A model generated the notes under the pieces. The model was given only the letters and a program-made list of their open reading frames with translations, had not been told where the DNA came from and searched no databases. This document shows positions 47,461-59,396 of a stretch of DNA of 64,000 bases, piece after piece; position 1 is the stretch's first letter; each line of letters starts with the position of its first letter. This DNA is from Canna indica (lineage: Eukaryota; Streptophyta; Magnoliopsida; Zingiberales; Cannaceae), in contig CP136893.1 in the NCBI GenBank assembly GCA_034359265.1, positions 21,646,001-21,710,000 on the forward strand, given 5' to 3'. A program made the translations under genes and the position numbers.

Positions 47461-50400
47461 ATCATCCGAGGAAGAGACGGATGAGTTTGAAGAAATGACA
47501 ATGTTGGCAAGAAGATTCATGAACTTCATCAGAGGAGGCGTGAGGAAGGGAAGAGGAGGCTACACATGCTTCAATTGTAATAAAATCGGGCATCTAAGGA
47601 AGGATTGCCCACTTCTCAAGATGGCTTCCACCTCCAACCCTCACAAGAAAGACAAATACAAGAAGAAGAAGAAGAAGGCTATGATGGCTTCTTGGGATGA
47701 AAGTGAGTCTTCGTCAAGTGAAGAAGACTCCAAAAGTGAAAAGGCAAATCTTTGCCTCATGACAAATGACAACGAGGTAAGATTTACTTTTGGCGAGCTT
47801 TCATTTATGCAAGAAGAACTAGAAGATGAGTTAGATCAAATGCATGATGAATTTAATACCATTAGAAAAAATTTAAAAAACTTAAGAAGGACAACAAATC
47901 TTTAGAGCTTGAAAATGATAACTTGCTACTTTCATGCAATGCATTAAGGAAAGAAGTAGATACCCTTAAGGAAGAAAAGCATGTCTTAGATGATGCTAAG
48001 AAAAACTTAGAAAACGAAAACGAAAAGTTGGAAAATGAAAATAAGTTCTTAAGAGCACTTGAATGATAGCATGTTAAACTGAAAAAATGAACTTTACATG
48101 CTAAATGAAAAAATGACAACCCTACAAAATGTCATGCCTAAGGTTATACATGCGAGAAAGTCATCAAACAATCACACTCATGCACACTTCCATGCTTACC
48201 CACGTAGTCCAAGAAAATTTAATGAAAGTTGCTTTTCATGTGATATTTTGGCCATATGGCTAGAGATTGTGCACTAAGAAGAAACCCTCATGCTAGATTC
48301 ACGTGGGTTACTAAGATGACTAACACTCAAGGACCTAAGAAGATTTGAGTACCTAAAATTATCTCTTCTCCTTTTGTAGATGGAGAAGCATCCTCAAGCA
48401 AGTAGAAGCACATGGATATTGGATAGCGGTGCTCAAAACACATGATGGGTGATATCAATCTTTTCGCAACCCTATCAAGCAAGGATGGTGGACATGTGAT
48501 ATTTGGAGACAATACCAAAGGTAAGATTGTTGGCATTGGTGATATAGGTATACTCCCCTAATCATGCATTAAAAATGTCTTAATAGTTGATCGGTTAAAG
48601 CATAATTTGATTAGCATATCTCAATTGTGCGACAATGGATATGTAGTCATTTTTGAAGCATCTAAATGCATCATTAGAAGTGCACCATCTAATGATATTG
48701 TGTTTATTGGAAATAGACAGAAAAATATTTACACATTAGTTTTAAATGTTTTGCATAATCCACATGTTAGATGTTTGGTTGTCATTGAAAATGATTCTTG
48801 GTTGTGGCATAGAAGATTAGGACATGCTAGCATGAGTCTCATCCAAGAAATATCAAAAGGACTTGGTTAAATGAATACCTAAGATAAAATTTGAAAAAGA
48901 TAAACTTTGTGATGTATGTCAACATGGAAAATAAGTTAAGTCTTCATTTCATAACATTAATCAAGTGAGTACATCTAGAACACTTGAACTTGTGCACATT
49001 GATCTTTTTAGTCCTTGTGATGTAGCTAGTCTAGGTGGAAAATTATATTGTTATATTTTAGTTGTTGATTTCTCGATATTTACATGGGTTTTCTTCTTAG
49101 CTAAGAAAAATAAAATTTTTGATTTTTTTCAAAAAATTTGCTAGGAAAATTACAAATGAGAAGGGAACTTCAATTTTGAAAATTAGAAGTGATAATGGAG
49201 GAGAATTTAAAAATAAAAAGTTTTTCGAATTTTGTGACGAATCGGGTATTGAGCATACTTTCTCTTCCCTTAGAACCCCTCAACAAAATGGAGTGGTTGA
49301 GAGGAAGAATAGAACCTTACAAGAGATGGCTAGGACCATGCTTTGTGAAAATAATTTGCCTAAGTACTTCTGGGCCAAAGCCTTTTGTTATGTGCTCAAT
49401 CGTGTTTTATTAAGACTTAAAATCAAGAAAACACCTTTTGAACTTTGGAATGATAAAATCTCAAGTGTGGGATACTTTCGTGTTTTTGGATGTAAATGCT
49501 TTATTTGAAACACTAAAGAGCATATAGAAAAATTTGATTCTAAATCCGATGAAGGTATTTTCCTAAGTTACTCCAATAGTTCTAAAGGCATATAGAGTTT
49601 ATAATCGTAGAGCTATGATTGTTGAAGAATCTATGCATGTTATATTTGATGGAACTAATGATTCTTCTAGAAATATTAAGATTGTGAATGTATGTGAGGA
49701 ACTTGAGGAACTCACATTTCATGACAAAGAAGTTGAGGATGAAAACAATGAGGAAACTTAACATGGAGAACCCTCATCCTCAACTCTACCTCCAGATGAA
49801 GAAGAAGAAAAGGAAGCTCTACCACCTCTCCCTAAAGGGTACCGATTGATTAGAAATCATTCAATAGATCAAGTCATTGGAGAACCATCAACGGGAGTGG
49901 TAACGCACTCTAAACTTAAGAACATTTGTCAATATGTAGCATTCATATCTCAATTAGAGCCAAAAAATATTAAGGAATCAATAGAAGATGAATTTTGGGT
50001 AATAGTTATGCAAGAAGAACTTAATCAATTTGTTAGGAATGAAGTGTGGGACTTGGTACCTAGATCTAGCAGACAAATCATGATTGGGACTAAATGGGTA
50101 TTTAGAAACAAGTTAGATGAAAGAGGTTTAGTCATTAGAAACAAAGCTAGGTTAGTGGCCCAAGGGTACAGTCAAGAAGAATGAATAAACTATAATGAAA
50201 CTTATGCTCCCGTAGCTAGAGTAGAGGCAATTCACATGCTTTTGGCTTATGCTAGTTTTAGAAGCTTTAAATTCTTTCAAATGGATGTTAAAAGTATGTT
50301 TTTAAATGGTTTTATCGATGAATAAGTTTATGTGGAACAACCCCCCGGATTTGAAAGTTTTAAGTTTCCAAATCATGTTTTCAAACTTAAAAAGACTTTG

Positions 50401-51489
50401 TATGGCCTGAAACAATCCCCTAGGGCTTGGTATGAAAGATTTCCCAAATTTTTGATAGATTAAGGCTTTAGCATTGGAAAAACTGATGTTTCTCTTTTTG
50501 TAAAAAATAATGAAAATGATATTTTACTCGTGCAAATTTATGTTGATGATATAATATTTGGTGCTACTAATGAATTATTTTGTGAGTGGTTTGCAAAGTG
50601 CATGCAAGAAGAGTTTGAGATGAGCATGATGGGAGAACTTTCCTTCATGCTTGGTCTCCAAATCAAGCAAACCAATAAAGGAATCTTCATAAATCAAGCT
50701 AAATACACAAAGGAGCTCATCAAAAGGTTTGGAATGAATGAAGCCAAGATAGCTTCTACACCAATGAGCACATCCATCAAGCTTGACAAAGATGAAGATG
50801 GTGTCAAAGTAAATGAAAAATGATATCGAGGTATAATTGGTAGTCTTCTCTATTTAACTGTAAGTAGACCCGATATCATGTTTAGTGTTTGTACATGTTC
50901 TAGGTTTCAATCTTGTCCTAGAATGTCTCACTTAAGTGCAGTCAAATGCATATTAAGATATTTGAAGGGCATGGTTGACTTAGGATTATGGTATCCATGT
51001 AATGCATCTTTCGATTTAATTGCTTCTTCGAATGCCGATTTTGTCGGGTGTAAACTAGATAAAAAAAATACTAGTGGGTGTTGTCAATTCCTAGAGATGA
51101 GTCTTGTTTCTTGATTTTCAAAGAAATAAAACTCGATTGCACTTTCAACTACCGAAGCGGAATACATCGTTGCGGCTAGTTATTGTGCACAAGTCCTTTG
51201 GATGAAACAAATCCTTTTAGATTATGGACTTAAGTATTCATGTATACCTATACATTGTGATAACACTAGTGCAATCAATTTAACAAAAAATCTAATTTTA
51301 CACTCTAGGACCAAGCATATTGATCTAAGGCACCATTTTCTTAGGAATAATATAGCTAAGGGAAATATATCCGTGGAATTCGTATCCACCGACAAACAAC
51401 TTGCGGATATATTCACAAAACCCTTAAGTGAAGAAAGTTATACAAATTTAAGAATGCAATTAGGAATTTGTGTTATTCCTAGTGGTTAA
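47456..51489 (+). pseudogene. gag-pol of the outer SIRE-like Copia element, degenerate
   Basis: Domains in Copia order, broken by many stops and frameshifts. Gag zinc knuckle CFNCNKIGHLRKDC (near 47571), coiled coil to about 48110, and a degenerate second knuckle near 48235. Protease WILDSGAQ (near 48415, frameshift right after the active-site DSG). GAG-pre-integrase WLWHRRLGHASM (48800). Integrase core with IRSDNGGEF and TPQQNGVVERKNRTLQEMA (49119-49508). Reverse transcriptase from EVWDLVP and GTKWVFRNK through YVDDIIFGA (50539-50565) to about 50823. RNase H with TEAEYIVAAS and HIDLRHHFLRN, ending at 51489. The YVDD is intact, but internal stops (for example near 50181, 50323 and 50461) prevent expression. 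Confidence 0.88.
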
Positions 51490-51720
51490 AAATATTCAAA
51501 ATATACATGTCTTTTGAAAAATTGCATTTCATGTGGTATCATCACACTTATGTATTGCCTAGAAATGGGGCTTTGCGACTTATCGATGTTTGCCTTCTAT
51601 AGGCTTACATTGATAGGAAGGACTATAGTGGTAAATAAATACTCGAGTTTATGGTTTTCTTGGTTTTAATGATAGAACTCATTAATAGTACCTTAGTTCT
51701 TGCCCTTTTTGATTAATGTC

Positions 51721-52223
51721 TGTTAAGAAATTAATAGGCCTAACTCATCCCAAAAGCTAGCTCAAGGGGAGATGATTGTCCAAACTATTTAAAGGCTACC
51801 TTGGCCATCTTTTAACCAATGTGGGACTTTAACACACCCCCTCACGCCCAGGATTGGACATCTGGTGCGTGGAGTTTGCAGTACTGGACATCTGCGGGTG
51901 ACACAATATCAACCACACAATTGACTCTGATACCATATTAAGAAATTAGTAGGCCTAACTCATCCCAAGAGTCTCTTGGGATGAGTTAGGCCTACTAATT
52001 TCTTAATATGGTATCAGAGCCAATTGTGTGGTTGATATTGTGTCACCCGCAGATGTCCAGTACTGCAAACTCCACGCACCAGATGTCCAATCCTGGGCGT
52101 GAGGGGGTGTGTTAAAGTCCCACATTGGTTAAAATATAGCCAAGGTAGCCTTTAAATAGTTTGGGCAATCTTCTCCCCTTGAGCTAGCTTTAGGGTTGAG
52201 TTAGGCCTACTAATTTCTTAACA
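51721..52223. mobile_element. 503-bp palindromic TRIM-like foldback element
   Basis: Ends TGTTAAGAAATTA and TAATTTCTTAACA, bordered by the 5-bp duplication ATGTC (51716-51720 and 52224-52228). It is symmetric about base 51972: the termini, primer-binding-site-like motifs (CTCTGATACCA at 51925-51935, TGGTATCAGAG at 52009-52019) and intervening words mirror each other with few mismatches. The central 73 bp (51936-52008) repeats the terminal sequence (TATTAAGAAATTAGTAGGCC and its complement). Each half resembles a widespread plant short LTR element with ACACACCCCCTCACGCCCAG and CTTGAGCTAGCTTT motifs. No coding. Confidence 0.85.
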
Positions 52224-52425
52224 ATGTCAAAAGGGGGAGAAAAAGTAAGGTTATATTTATTTTATAATGCATATAGATAGTGGGAGTTACAAGCATAATA
52301 TGCATATTGATAGGGGGAGCATGTGTTAAGTTGCGAACTAAGTGGCGCATGCCTTAACTCAAACTCACAAATGATACTTAGAGTCTTCTTTTATATAAAA
52401 TTTTCATGTTATGTTTGTCATCATC

Positions 52426-52437
52426 AAAAAGGGGGAG
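52426..52437 (+). promoter_or_regulatory. polypurine tract of the outer Copia element
   Basis: AAAAAGGGGGAG two bases before the 3' LTR start (TGTTGG at 52440). The usual priming site for plus-strand DNA in LTR retroelements. Confidence 0.8.
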
Positions 52438-52439
52438 AT

Positions 52440-53704
52440 TGTTGGCCCAAGGGTTCTCCTTTGGCTTCGATCTCTATTTTGATGATAATAAACACGTATT
52501 TAATATATGTGTGAAGTTTTGAGTTCAGGTTGAGGTTACGATACGCACGCGAACTTCGCTCGGAGAATCGCAAAATCGTCAAAAAGGGCCCGGATGTAGA
52601 TTAAGTAGAACTCGTAAAATTATCAAATAGATTCTATGTAATATACCCCTAGGATCTCATCCCAAGCATATGTGTAAAGTTATCCAAGTCAAAACTTGGT
52701 AACGAAACCCTTAAAAAAGGCGTGTAACAAAACAAATGCAGAAAATAGCCTCAGCCTACGTTCGGTCGACCGAACAAGGCAGAAAAATGGCAGTAGCCAC
52801 TTCGATCGACCGGTCGGTCGATCGAACAAGGCTAAAAACTAGCAGTGGCTAATTCGGTCGACCGGACAACAGAGAAATTAATCACGATCAATTCAGTCAA
52901 CCATCCGATCGATCGAACATGGCTATAGAAGGGTAGAACGTCAGCGGTCGTTGGGCGATCGATCCGTCGATCGACTGACGATCGACCGGTAAGCGATCGG
53001 TCGACGTCCAACGAATAAAAAATGCCCATTGGAATGCTGTTCCGAGTGAGGGGTTATAAATAGCCCTCACCAACCTTCATTAAGGTTCCTTAACCATTCA
53101 TAAAAGCTTCCAAAGTGAGATTTGTGCCTTCCAAGCTTGATTTGCTCGCGCTTGCTTCTCCGATCGACGATTTCTCTCAAGCACTCATCTTCCCTCAACT
53201 CCGGCTTTGATTTAACCTCAACATTTTGTGGAGTTGGAGGCATTGAAGGCTTGGCAAAGAGCTCTTAGTTGTGATTTACTCTTTAGCTCTTTTCATTGTA
53301 ATTTTACTTGTTACTTGAACTTGTTCTTCATTGATTAGCTTGCTAGGTGTGCTAGTGTAAACACTTAGGGTTTACTTTGTAGAATCGTATTTTGCCTAGG
53401 TGAATAGGTTTGAGGAGTTCTTAAATGGTTGAGAACCGAGACCTCGGTTGTATTCGAAGGGAAACACAAAGTCTATAAAGGAGTTGGTTAGAAATCTTTG
53501 GTGTAGAGCTAAGGTAGTGGAGTAGGCGGTTGGCCGAACCACTATAATCTCTTGTGTTTGCATTGCCTTGTGTGATTGCTTATAATTGTGTTTCATACTT
53601 TAGGTTGAAGTTGGAATTGATTTAAAAGAAATTTAAGTTGAAGAAAAAAAGTCACCCAACACTATTCAACCATCATTCTAGTGTGGATTTTCACTCAACA
53701 ACAA
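52440..53704 (+). repeat. 3' LTR of the outer SIRE-like element
   Basis: 1265 bp. Starts TGTTGGCCCAAGG, with GATTTTGATGATAA-like sequence shortly after, and ends TCAACAACA. It shares order and phrases with the inner LTR but is clearly diverged, especially at 53040-53450. GGTCGACC/CGATCGAC palindromes cluster at 52765-53005. The matching 5' LTR is not found in the expected position. Confidence 0.8.
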
Positions 53705-54068
53705 GCTCATGAATACTTTTAGGATCTTTTTTCTTCAGTGCTCCGTGGGATCCCTCAGGAAATTTTGACAATATGAGATCAAAGGTTACGCGTACCATGA
53801 ATAGAAACCTTACCAAACCTGTGTCAGATGGTGAGGTAAAGTTTGTTGTATTTTCGCTTGATCCAAGTGTTGCTCCGAGTGATGATGGGTTCACTGCAAA
53901 ATTCTATCAATTTTATTGGGAGATCATATAGAGGGATGTCTGTAAAGCTGGTTAGAGTTTCTTTTCATGTGGTAGAATGTTAAAAAAGTTTCAATCACAC
54001 TCATATTTGCATGATCCCAAAAGTAAAAAATATTGTTTCAATGACACAAGTTAGACCGCAGCAATACA

Positions 54069-55037
54069 CACTACAAGAAAAATATCGTTTACTAACGGAT
54101 TATTTCCATTACTACAACCCCAAAAATCGTTAGTACATCCTATACAAAGGGCATATGAACTCGTTAGTAGAAGTCGTGATAGTATAGACTTGTCCCAACA
54201 GATATTGGGGTCGTTGGAATAGTGATGCACATATTCTAAATTAACAGTAGAGACCTACCGTTAGCATAGAGATCTTTATACTAATAGTTATTGATCTCGT
54301 TAGAAGAAAAATCTATTAGTATAGAGGACCATATACTAACAATTATTGATCTCGTTAGAAAAAAACTATATTTATTTCATTAATGGTTATATAACCATAT
54401 CAAGATTTGAACTTGGGTTAGTAAAGAGGGCAATGTTCAATCTTAAGCACTCAAGCAAGCTATACCATGTGATATATATTTTTATTTTTATTTACTTAAA
54501 CTATATTTTGGTTAATTCAGACTGAACCAAAAATTAAACATCTTTAAATTTTTAATCGTTAACCGAACCAAAAATCAATTAGACAAATTAGTTTGGTTAA
54601 TTCGGTTTCGATTAATTCGATTTCGGTTCAGTCAGTTAATCAATTTTTTGGTTAATTGATGAATTTTTCTCACCCCTATCGGGCTATTGGGCCGGGCTAA
54701 AATTTGTCGGGCCTATTAGTAACGGCTCTTTCGTTAGTATAGAAAATATTTCACTAACTGATGCAACTTCGTTAGCAACTTTACTAACGACCTATAGATT
54801 TCGCTAGTATAGAAGATGTTCTACTAACGACCCATAAAATTCATGAGCAACTTTACTAACGGATACATAATCTGTTAGCATTGGTGTGCTCTATACCAAC
54901 GCCAAAGCTTGTCCGTTGGTATAGGGTATGACTTTCAGCAACGACTGTTGTTTCTGTTTATAAAAGTTGCATTTACCAACAAATTTTCTTACCGTTAGTA
55001 ATATTCTCTATTAGTAGATGTCATTTAATTTGTAGTG
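54069..55037. mobile_element. 969-bp non-autonomous CACTA element
   Basis: Termini CACTACAAGAAAAATATCG and (complement of the right end) CACTACAAATTAAATG, with flanking duplication ACA (54066-54068 and 55038-55040). Subterminal regions are full of ACTAACGG/CCGTTAGT words in both orientations. It carries an unrelated CGGTTAATTCGG-type repeat at about 54490-54690. No transposase. It is inserted in the LINE. Confidence 0.88.
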
Positions 55038-56925
55038 ACATGAATTGCCTCATAAGCTCTAATCAAAGTGCTTTTATAAAAGGAAGACTGATCAGTGATA
55101 ATATTTTGGTAGCACATGAATGCATGTATTATCTCAAGACAAAGCGTTATGGTACCCCTGAATTGGCTCTCAAGCTTGATATGAGTAATGCGTATGACAG
55201 GGTAGAATGATGTTTTGTGTGGTACATCATGGAGAAATTGGGATTTTGTGAACATTAGATGAATTGGATCAAGGAATATGTTTTTACTGTTTCTTATTCT
55301 TCTGTTATTTAAGGGCAATCATTTGTTTTATTTAGACTATCTAAAGGTCTCCGTTAGGGAGATCCTCTATCATCATATCTTTTCCCTGTTTTGTCCAGAA
55401 AGACTCACACATTTGCTTCATAAAGGAGAACAACTTCAAAGGGTGTGTGGGCTGAAGATCAATAGCACAAATCCTTCAATTACTCACTTATTGTTTACAA
55501 ATAACTCTATTCTATTTTGTTAGGTAAATGAATCTCATTGTAGGAATTTGCTGAATATTTTGCAAACTTATGGGGATTTCAGTGGCCAGAGGGTTAATTT
55601 AAATAAATTCTCGACTTTTTTTCAGTAGGAACACATCCCAATATGTTAGAGATCACTTGGAAGCGCTCTTACAAGTTCCACATGTAGGGGTTCAAGACAA
55701 ATATCTTGGACTTCCCTTGATGGTGGGAAGATCCAAAATAGCTGCTTATGATTTTATCAAAGAAATGGTGACCAAGAAGCTTCATCATTGGAAGCATTCT
55801 TTATTGTCAGCAGGTGGTAAGGGAATTCTCATCAAAGCAATTGGTACTGTTATTCTTTTATATTCGCTTGGTTGTTTTAAACTCCTTGAGACGTTACTTG
55901 ATGAGATTCGAAAATCCATGGTTTCTTTCTGGTGGGGCAGCGAGGGACGAAAAGAAAGATACATTGGATAGGATGGAAAATTTTATATCGAATGAAATCA
56001 GAAGGTGGAATGAGTTTAATTCAAAGACCTAAGAGCCTTTAATTTAGCTATACTCGGCAAGCATGCTTGGAGGCTTATAACAAGAGAACATTCTTTGTTC
56101 CACAAACTTTTCAAGAATAAGTATTTTCGTCATGTATCTTTCATGGAGGCTTTCGTTGGTACCAACCCTTCTTGGACACATAGGAGTTTATTGGAAGGCA
56201 GGAAGGTGAATGAAAAGGAATTAAAATGGAAGATTGGCACTAGTGCAGCGGTTCGCATTCAAACTGATCTTTGGTTATCTCACTACTACCCATTCACCAT
56301 GTCCATTAGGCTATAACATTGCTTTTCAGATTTTCCATCCCCCTACAAGTGAGGGACCTGCTATTCGGGCCAACAAAGAACTTTGGAGATCGGTCTGAGA
56401 TGTTAAAATGCCACCAAAATTAAAGATTCTACTTTGGAAATTAATGAATGGTGTTCCTGTGCGACAAAAGTTTAGAGAATGATTTTCATAAGTAGTGGAT
56501 CTTTGTCCACGATGCAATATGGAGGTGTAATCAATTCAGCATTATTTCTTACTTTGTCCTCCTATTGCACAAATTTGACAGAGGATCACTTTCATTAACC
56601 AGGATTGTAGTCTTCCTACGAATTCATTTTAGAAATGGTGGTTCGAACTGTATCGAAAATTAAAATTAGAGCATAATGGTCATGAAAATTTGACTTTGCT
56701 TGCATTCGTTATTTGGAGGATCTAGCTAGCACGAAATGCTGAAGTTTTTGACGATAAAGACATTTCTCATTAGGAAATATGGACTATAGCTAGCTCTCCT
56801 TCTAGCAAATTTGGAAGGCTTTAGACCATTATATCCTCTCTTTCTTTTAAGATTCTTTATTGTAATTGCTATGTATTTATTTGTTGGGAGATCCCCTCTA
56901 ATTCTTTTATGCTATAATTTTCTTT

Positions 56926-56957
56926 GGATTATATATATATATATATATATATATATT
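56926..56957. repeat. (AT)n microsatellite at the LINE 3' end
   Basis: About 15 AT/TA units; possibly an evolved LINE tail. Confidence 0.7.
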
Positions 56958-56960
56958 TGA

Positions 56961-57590
56961 ATTTTTGTGAAATTAATATAAATACATATCTTTATTATAA
57001 AAAAAATGTTCTAAAATTACAGACAAAATTATTAACAAATGATAGAATCGGATATTGCTCTCTCAAATTAACCAAAAATCAGACCACGCTCTCTCAAATT
57101 AATCACAATCAAATTAATTTTTGCAAACGATTAAAACTAACGTCAACCAACTGATTAGACATTTAGAAATTCAATTATTCAAATCTTTTAATGATCGCTT
57201 TTATATATGCTCTCTCAATTATTCAATTGATAGAAAAATATTATGAGATTTTTTTAATTCAACATGCGTCAAATATAATATCAATTTTATATTCTTCTAA
57301 TTCAAGCACAAAATAAATAATAAATTGAGATCCATCTCTTTTCCTATTCTCCTCCTTTATCCCAGAAAAACAAACATGCACTAAAGGGACATTTTGTTGT
57401 CCGCAAGTGCAAATATTGTAAAAAATATTTGTATGCAAAAGTAAATGCTCGTAAATAAAATTTACAGCATATTGTTTGGTTGTTCGCAACTAGAGTTGCA
57501 ACTTTTATTTGTAAACTTGGTTGGTCGCAAATGAAAATTGTATATTACACTTGCAACTACTATATGCATATCTAGATTTAGCAATTTTGT
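56961..57590. other. AT-rich intergenic DNA
   Basis: No gene. A few repeats of GCTCTCTCAAATTA (57056, 57089) and TCTCAATTATTCAATTG. TTTGTAAACTTGGTTGGTCGCAAATG near 57510 hints at another small element. Confidence 0.35.
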
Positions 57591-57960
57591 GGCTCAGGTC
57601 GATACGATAAAATTGTGCTTGAGCCTCCTATTATCGTGCCCAGGTTGTTATGGGACCGACCCGATAAAGCCTAAAGAAATATCGACTCGGATCGGACCTA
57701 CACAATGTAGGCCCGGCCCAACGCGATAGCCCGATAATAATTTTATTCATTATCGAAAATATCAAGCTATCGAGCTCGAATGTTGGCATGATAGCTCGAT
57801 AGCCCGGTTCCAATGACTCGAATTGGGCCCAATAGTCTGATTTTGATTTTTTTTTTGTTATCATGCTAACGGATCTAGCTGACCTATTTACTATTCGTGT
57901 CGTGCTAGGCCGGGGATCCCGGGCTTGAACTTTTATCGAGCTGGACACGATTTTTGTTCG
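57591..57960. repeat. GC-rich dispersed repeat, 'GGCCCGACCCGATA' class
   Basis: Words such as GGGACCGACCCGATAAAGCC, TAGGCCCGGCCCAACGCG, GATAGCCCGATA and GCTCGATAGCCCGG with complements further on. It resembles the common plant repeat built of GGGCCCGGCCCG / CGGGCTATCG words. No coding. Confidence 0.45.
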
Positions 57961-58038
57961 GGTCAGACCAACTCATGATCCCAATCATGGCCAATGGTTA
58001 GTTGACTGACCCATTAATATTTTGCCTGCATTTCCATA

Positions 58039-58320
58039 TTAATGTATGCAGATCAAATGAATGCCAGATATCAAAGGATCCTTCCAAATATCAATTTTGG
58101 TTCTATTACCATTCTTGATTCTTAATCCTTCCTTTAATAATTGAATAGCTTCAAGTAGTCCTTTGAAAGACCCTGAGCAATTCTCATTCTTAGATAAGGA
58201 CCAAGATGATAGTCTTATACTTGTTGAGTAAAATTCTGGAGCAAAGGAATTTTTTTTGTTCGAGAAATATAAAATTCTCGTGGCATGGATGAAGAATTTG
58301 ATAATGCTTAGATCCTTCAC
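58039..58320 (-). pseudogene. LINE reverse transcriptase 3' fragment (zf-RVT region)
   Basis: The minus-strand frame reads SFKGLLEAIQLLKEGLRIKN, then GNRTKIDIWKDPLI. This is the conserved stretch between RT and the zinc-binding domain of plant L1 elements (family form: WRS-LEG---LKKGLRW-VGNG). It is not part of the LINE at 53.7-56.9 kb, being in opposite orientation. No other LINE domain is nearby. Confidence 0.7.
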
Positions 58321-58657
58321 GTCAAATCCACCGCTATTTTTCCTCTATCCTATTAATTAACATTTTGAGGAAATAAAATCAAAGAAAAGTGGTAGGTGGG
58401 GGATTATATATATATATATATGAAATAAAGGCAGAAGACCTTTAAATATGAGTCAACGTACGTGCTTAAATATCAGCCACCTGCTGATCAACTGATCAGA
58501 AGTCCTTGCCAATATCTTATCCTTTCCTTTCTTGATCCAAAAAGGTGCTAATTAATTGATTCTTCGACGCGTTTCATGCATGACTTGTTCAAAACTTTGC
58601 TAAGAGAATATACATATTTATTATTTAAAAAATTAATGAGAAGTTAAATATATGAGT

Positions 58658-59176
58658 AGGGGTGACAATTTTATTCGCATTCGCTAACTAAAAACCGTAT
58701 CTGCACCGTATTCGATCAATATCCGCAAGTAAAAATGAATATGGATACGAATTTAGAAAACTTATATTCGCGCGGATATGGTGCAGATACAGATATGACT
58801 GTGGATCCGCTTCGTATCCGCACCGTATCCACACTGCTTATTTGCGTCTCTGAATTATTATTTTGCTCATATACGTTATTAATATATATAAGAGCTCTAT
58901 AGTAATTTCATGTCAAGATGATTTTTGAATTATATTATATATTTATTTTGGATCAATGAATTGGTAATTTATTAATTTTTTTAATTAAATATATTATTTT
59001 AATATTTTTTTTATTAAATACAGTGCGGATATCCGTATTTAAAGCGGTGTGGATATGGATATCCATATTCACATCCGTAGCGGATATGGTGCGGATACGG
59101 ATGGACGAATATGAGGTGCAGTGTGAATACGAGTAATCCAATATTTGCATCGTATCTGATCCGTTGCCAATCCTAT
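58658..59176. repeat. TIR-type element, 'GGATATGGATATCC' class
   Basis: Left end AGGGGTGACAATTTTATTCGC; the right end on the opposite strand is ATAGGATTGGCAACGGATC. Both sides are rich in CGGATA/TATCCG words (GTATCCGCACCGTATCC, GCGGATATGGTGCGGATAC) in inverted arrangement around an AT-rich middle. Common non-autonomous repeat type in plants; duplication at the ends not clear. Confidence 0.5.
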
Positions 59177-59396
59177 ACAAGAGAGGAGAGAGGCACATGC
59201 CAGGACCAAAATGGCATAGCAATCAACATTAATTTTTTTGTTTGTGATGTAAAACAATTAACATTAATTGCATGAGAGTCGATATCTAGTTTAATACCAC
59301 AGATTAGTCTATAACGAATAGGATCTCAAGTCAAACTCAACACTATGCGCGCAATTGCATCGACTTTTCTTCCCATACGAGAGAGACACACACAGA

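Larger units (their letters stand above)
51490..52439 (+). other. outer element 3' non-coding region with insertion and polypurine tract
   Basis: Non-coding sequence between RNase H and the 3' LTR. It contains several AAAGGGGGAGA-like tracts (52229, 52311, 52426-52437). The last, AAAAAGGGGGAG, directly precedes the LTR and is the probable polypurine tract. A 503-bp palindrome is inserted at 51721-52223. Confidence 0.7.
53705..56960 (+). mobile_element. LINE (L1-type) 3' portion: reverse transcriptase and zinc-binding domain remnant
   Basis: Broken frames in LINE order. Pre-RT SDGEVKFVVFSLDPSVAPSDDGF (about 53825-53895), a gap at the inserted 969-bp DNA element, then RT with [24 protein letters not shown] reading (about 55050-55130), [15 protein letters not shown] and the degenerate catalytic box LLFTNNSILFC (55488-55520). 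Next comes VPHVGVQDKYLGLPLMVGRS (55657), and a zf-RVT end (MPPKLKILLWKLMNGVPVR; CPRCN) near 56410-56520. It ends near an (AT)n run at 56926-56957, a plausible tail. Stops and frameshifts are frequent. Confidence 0.85.
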
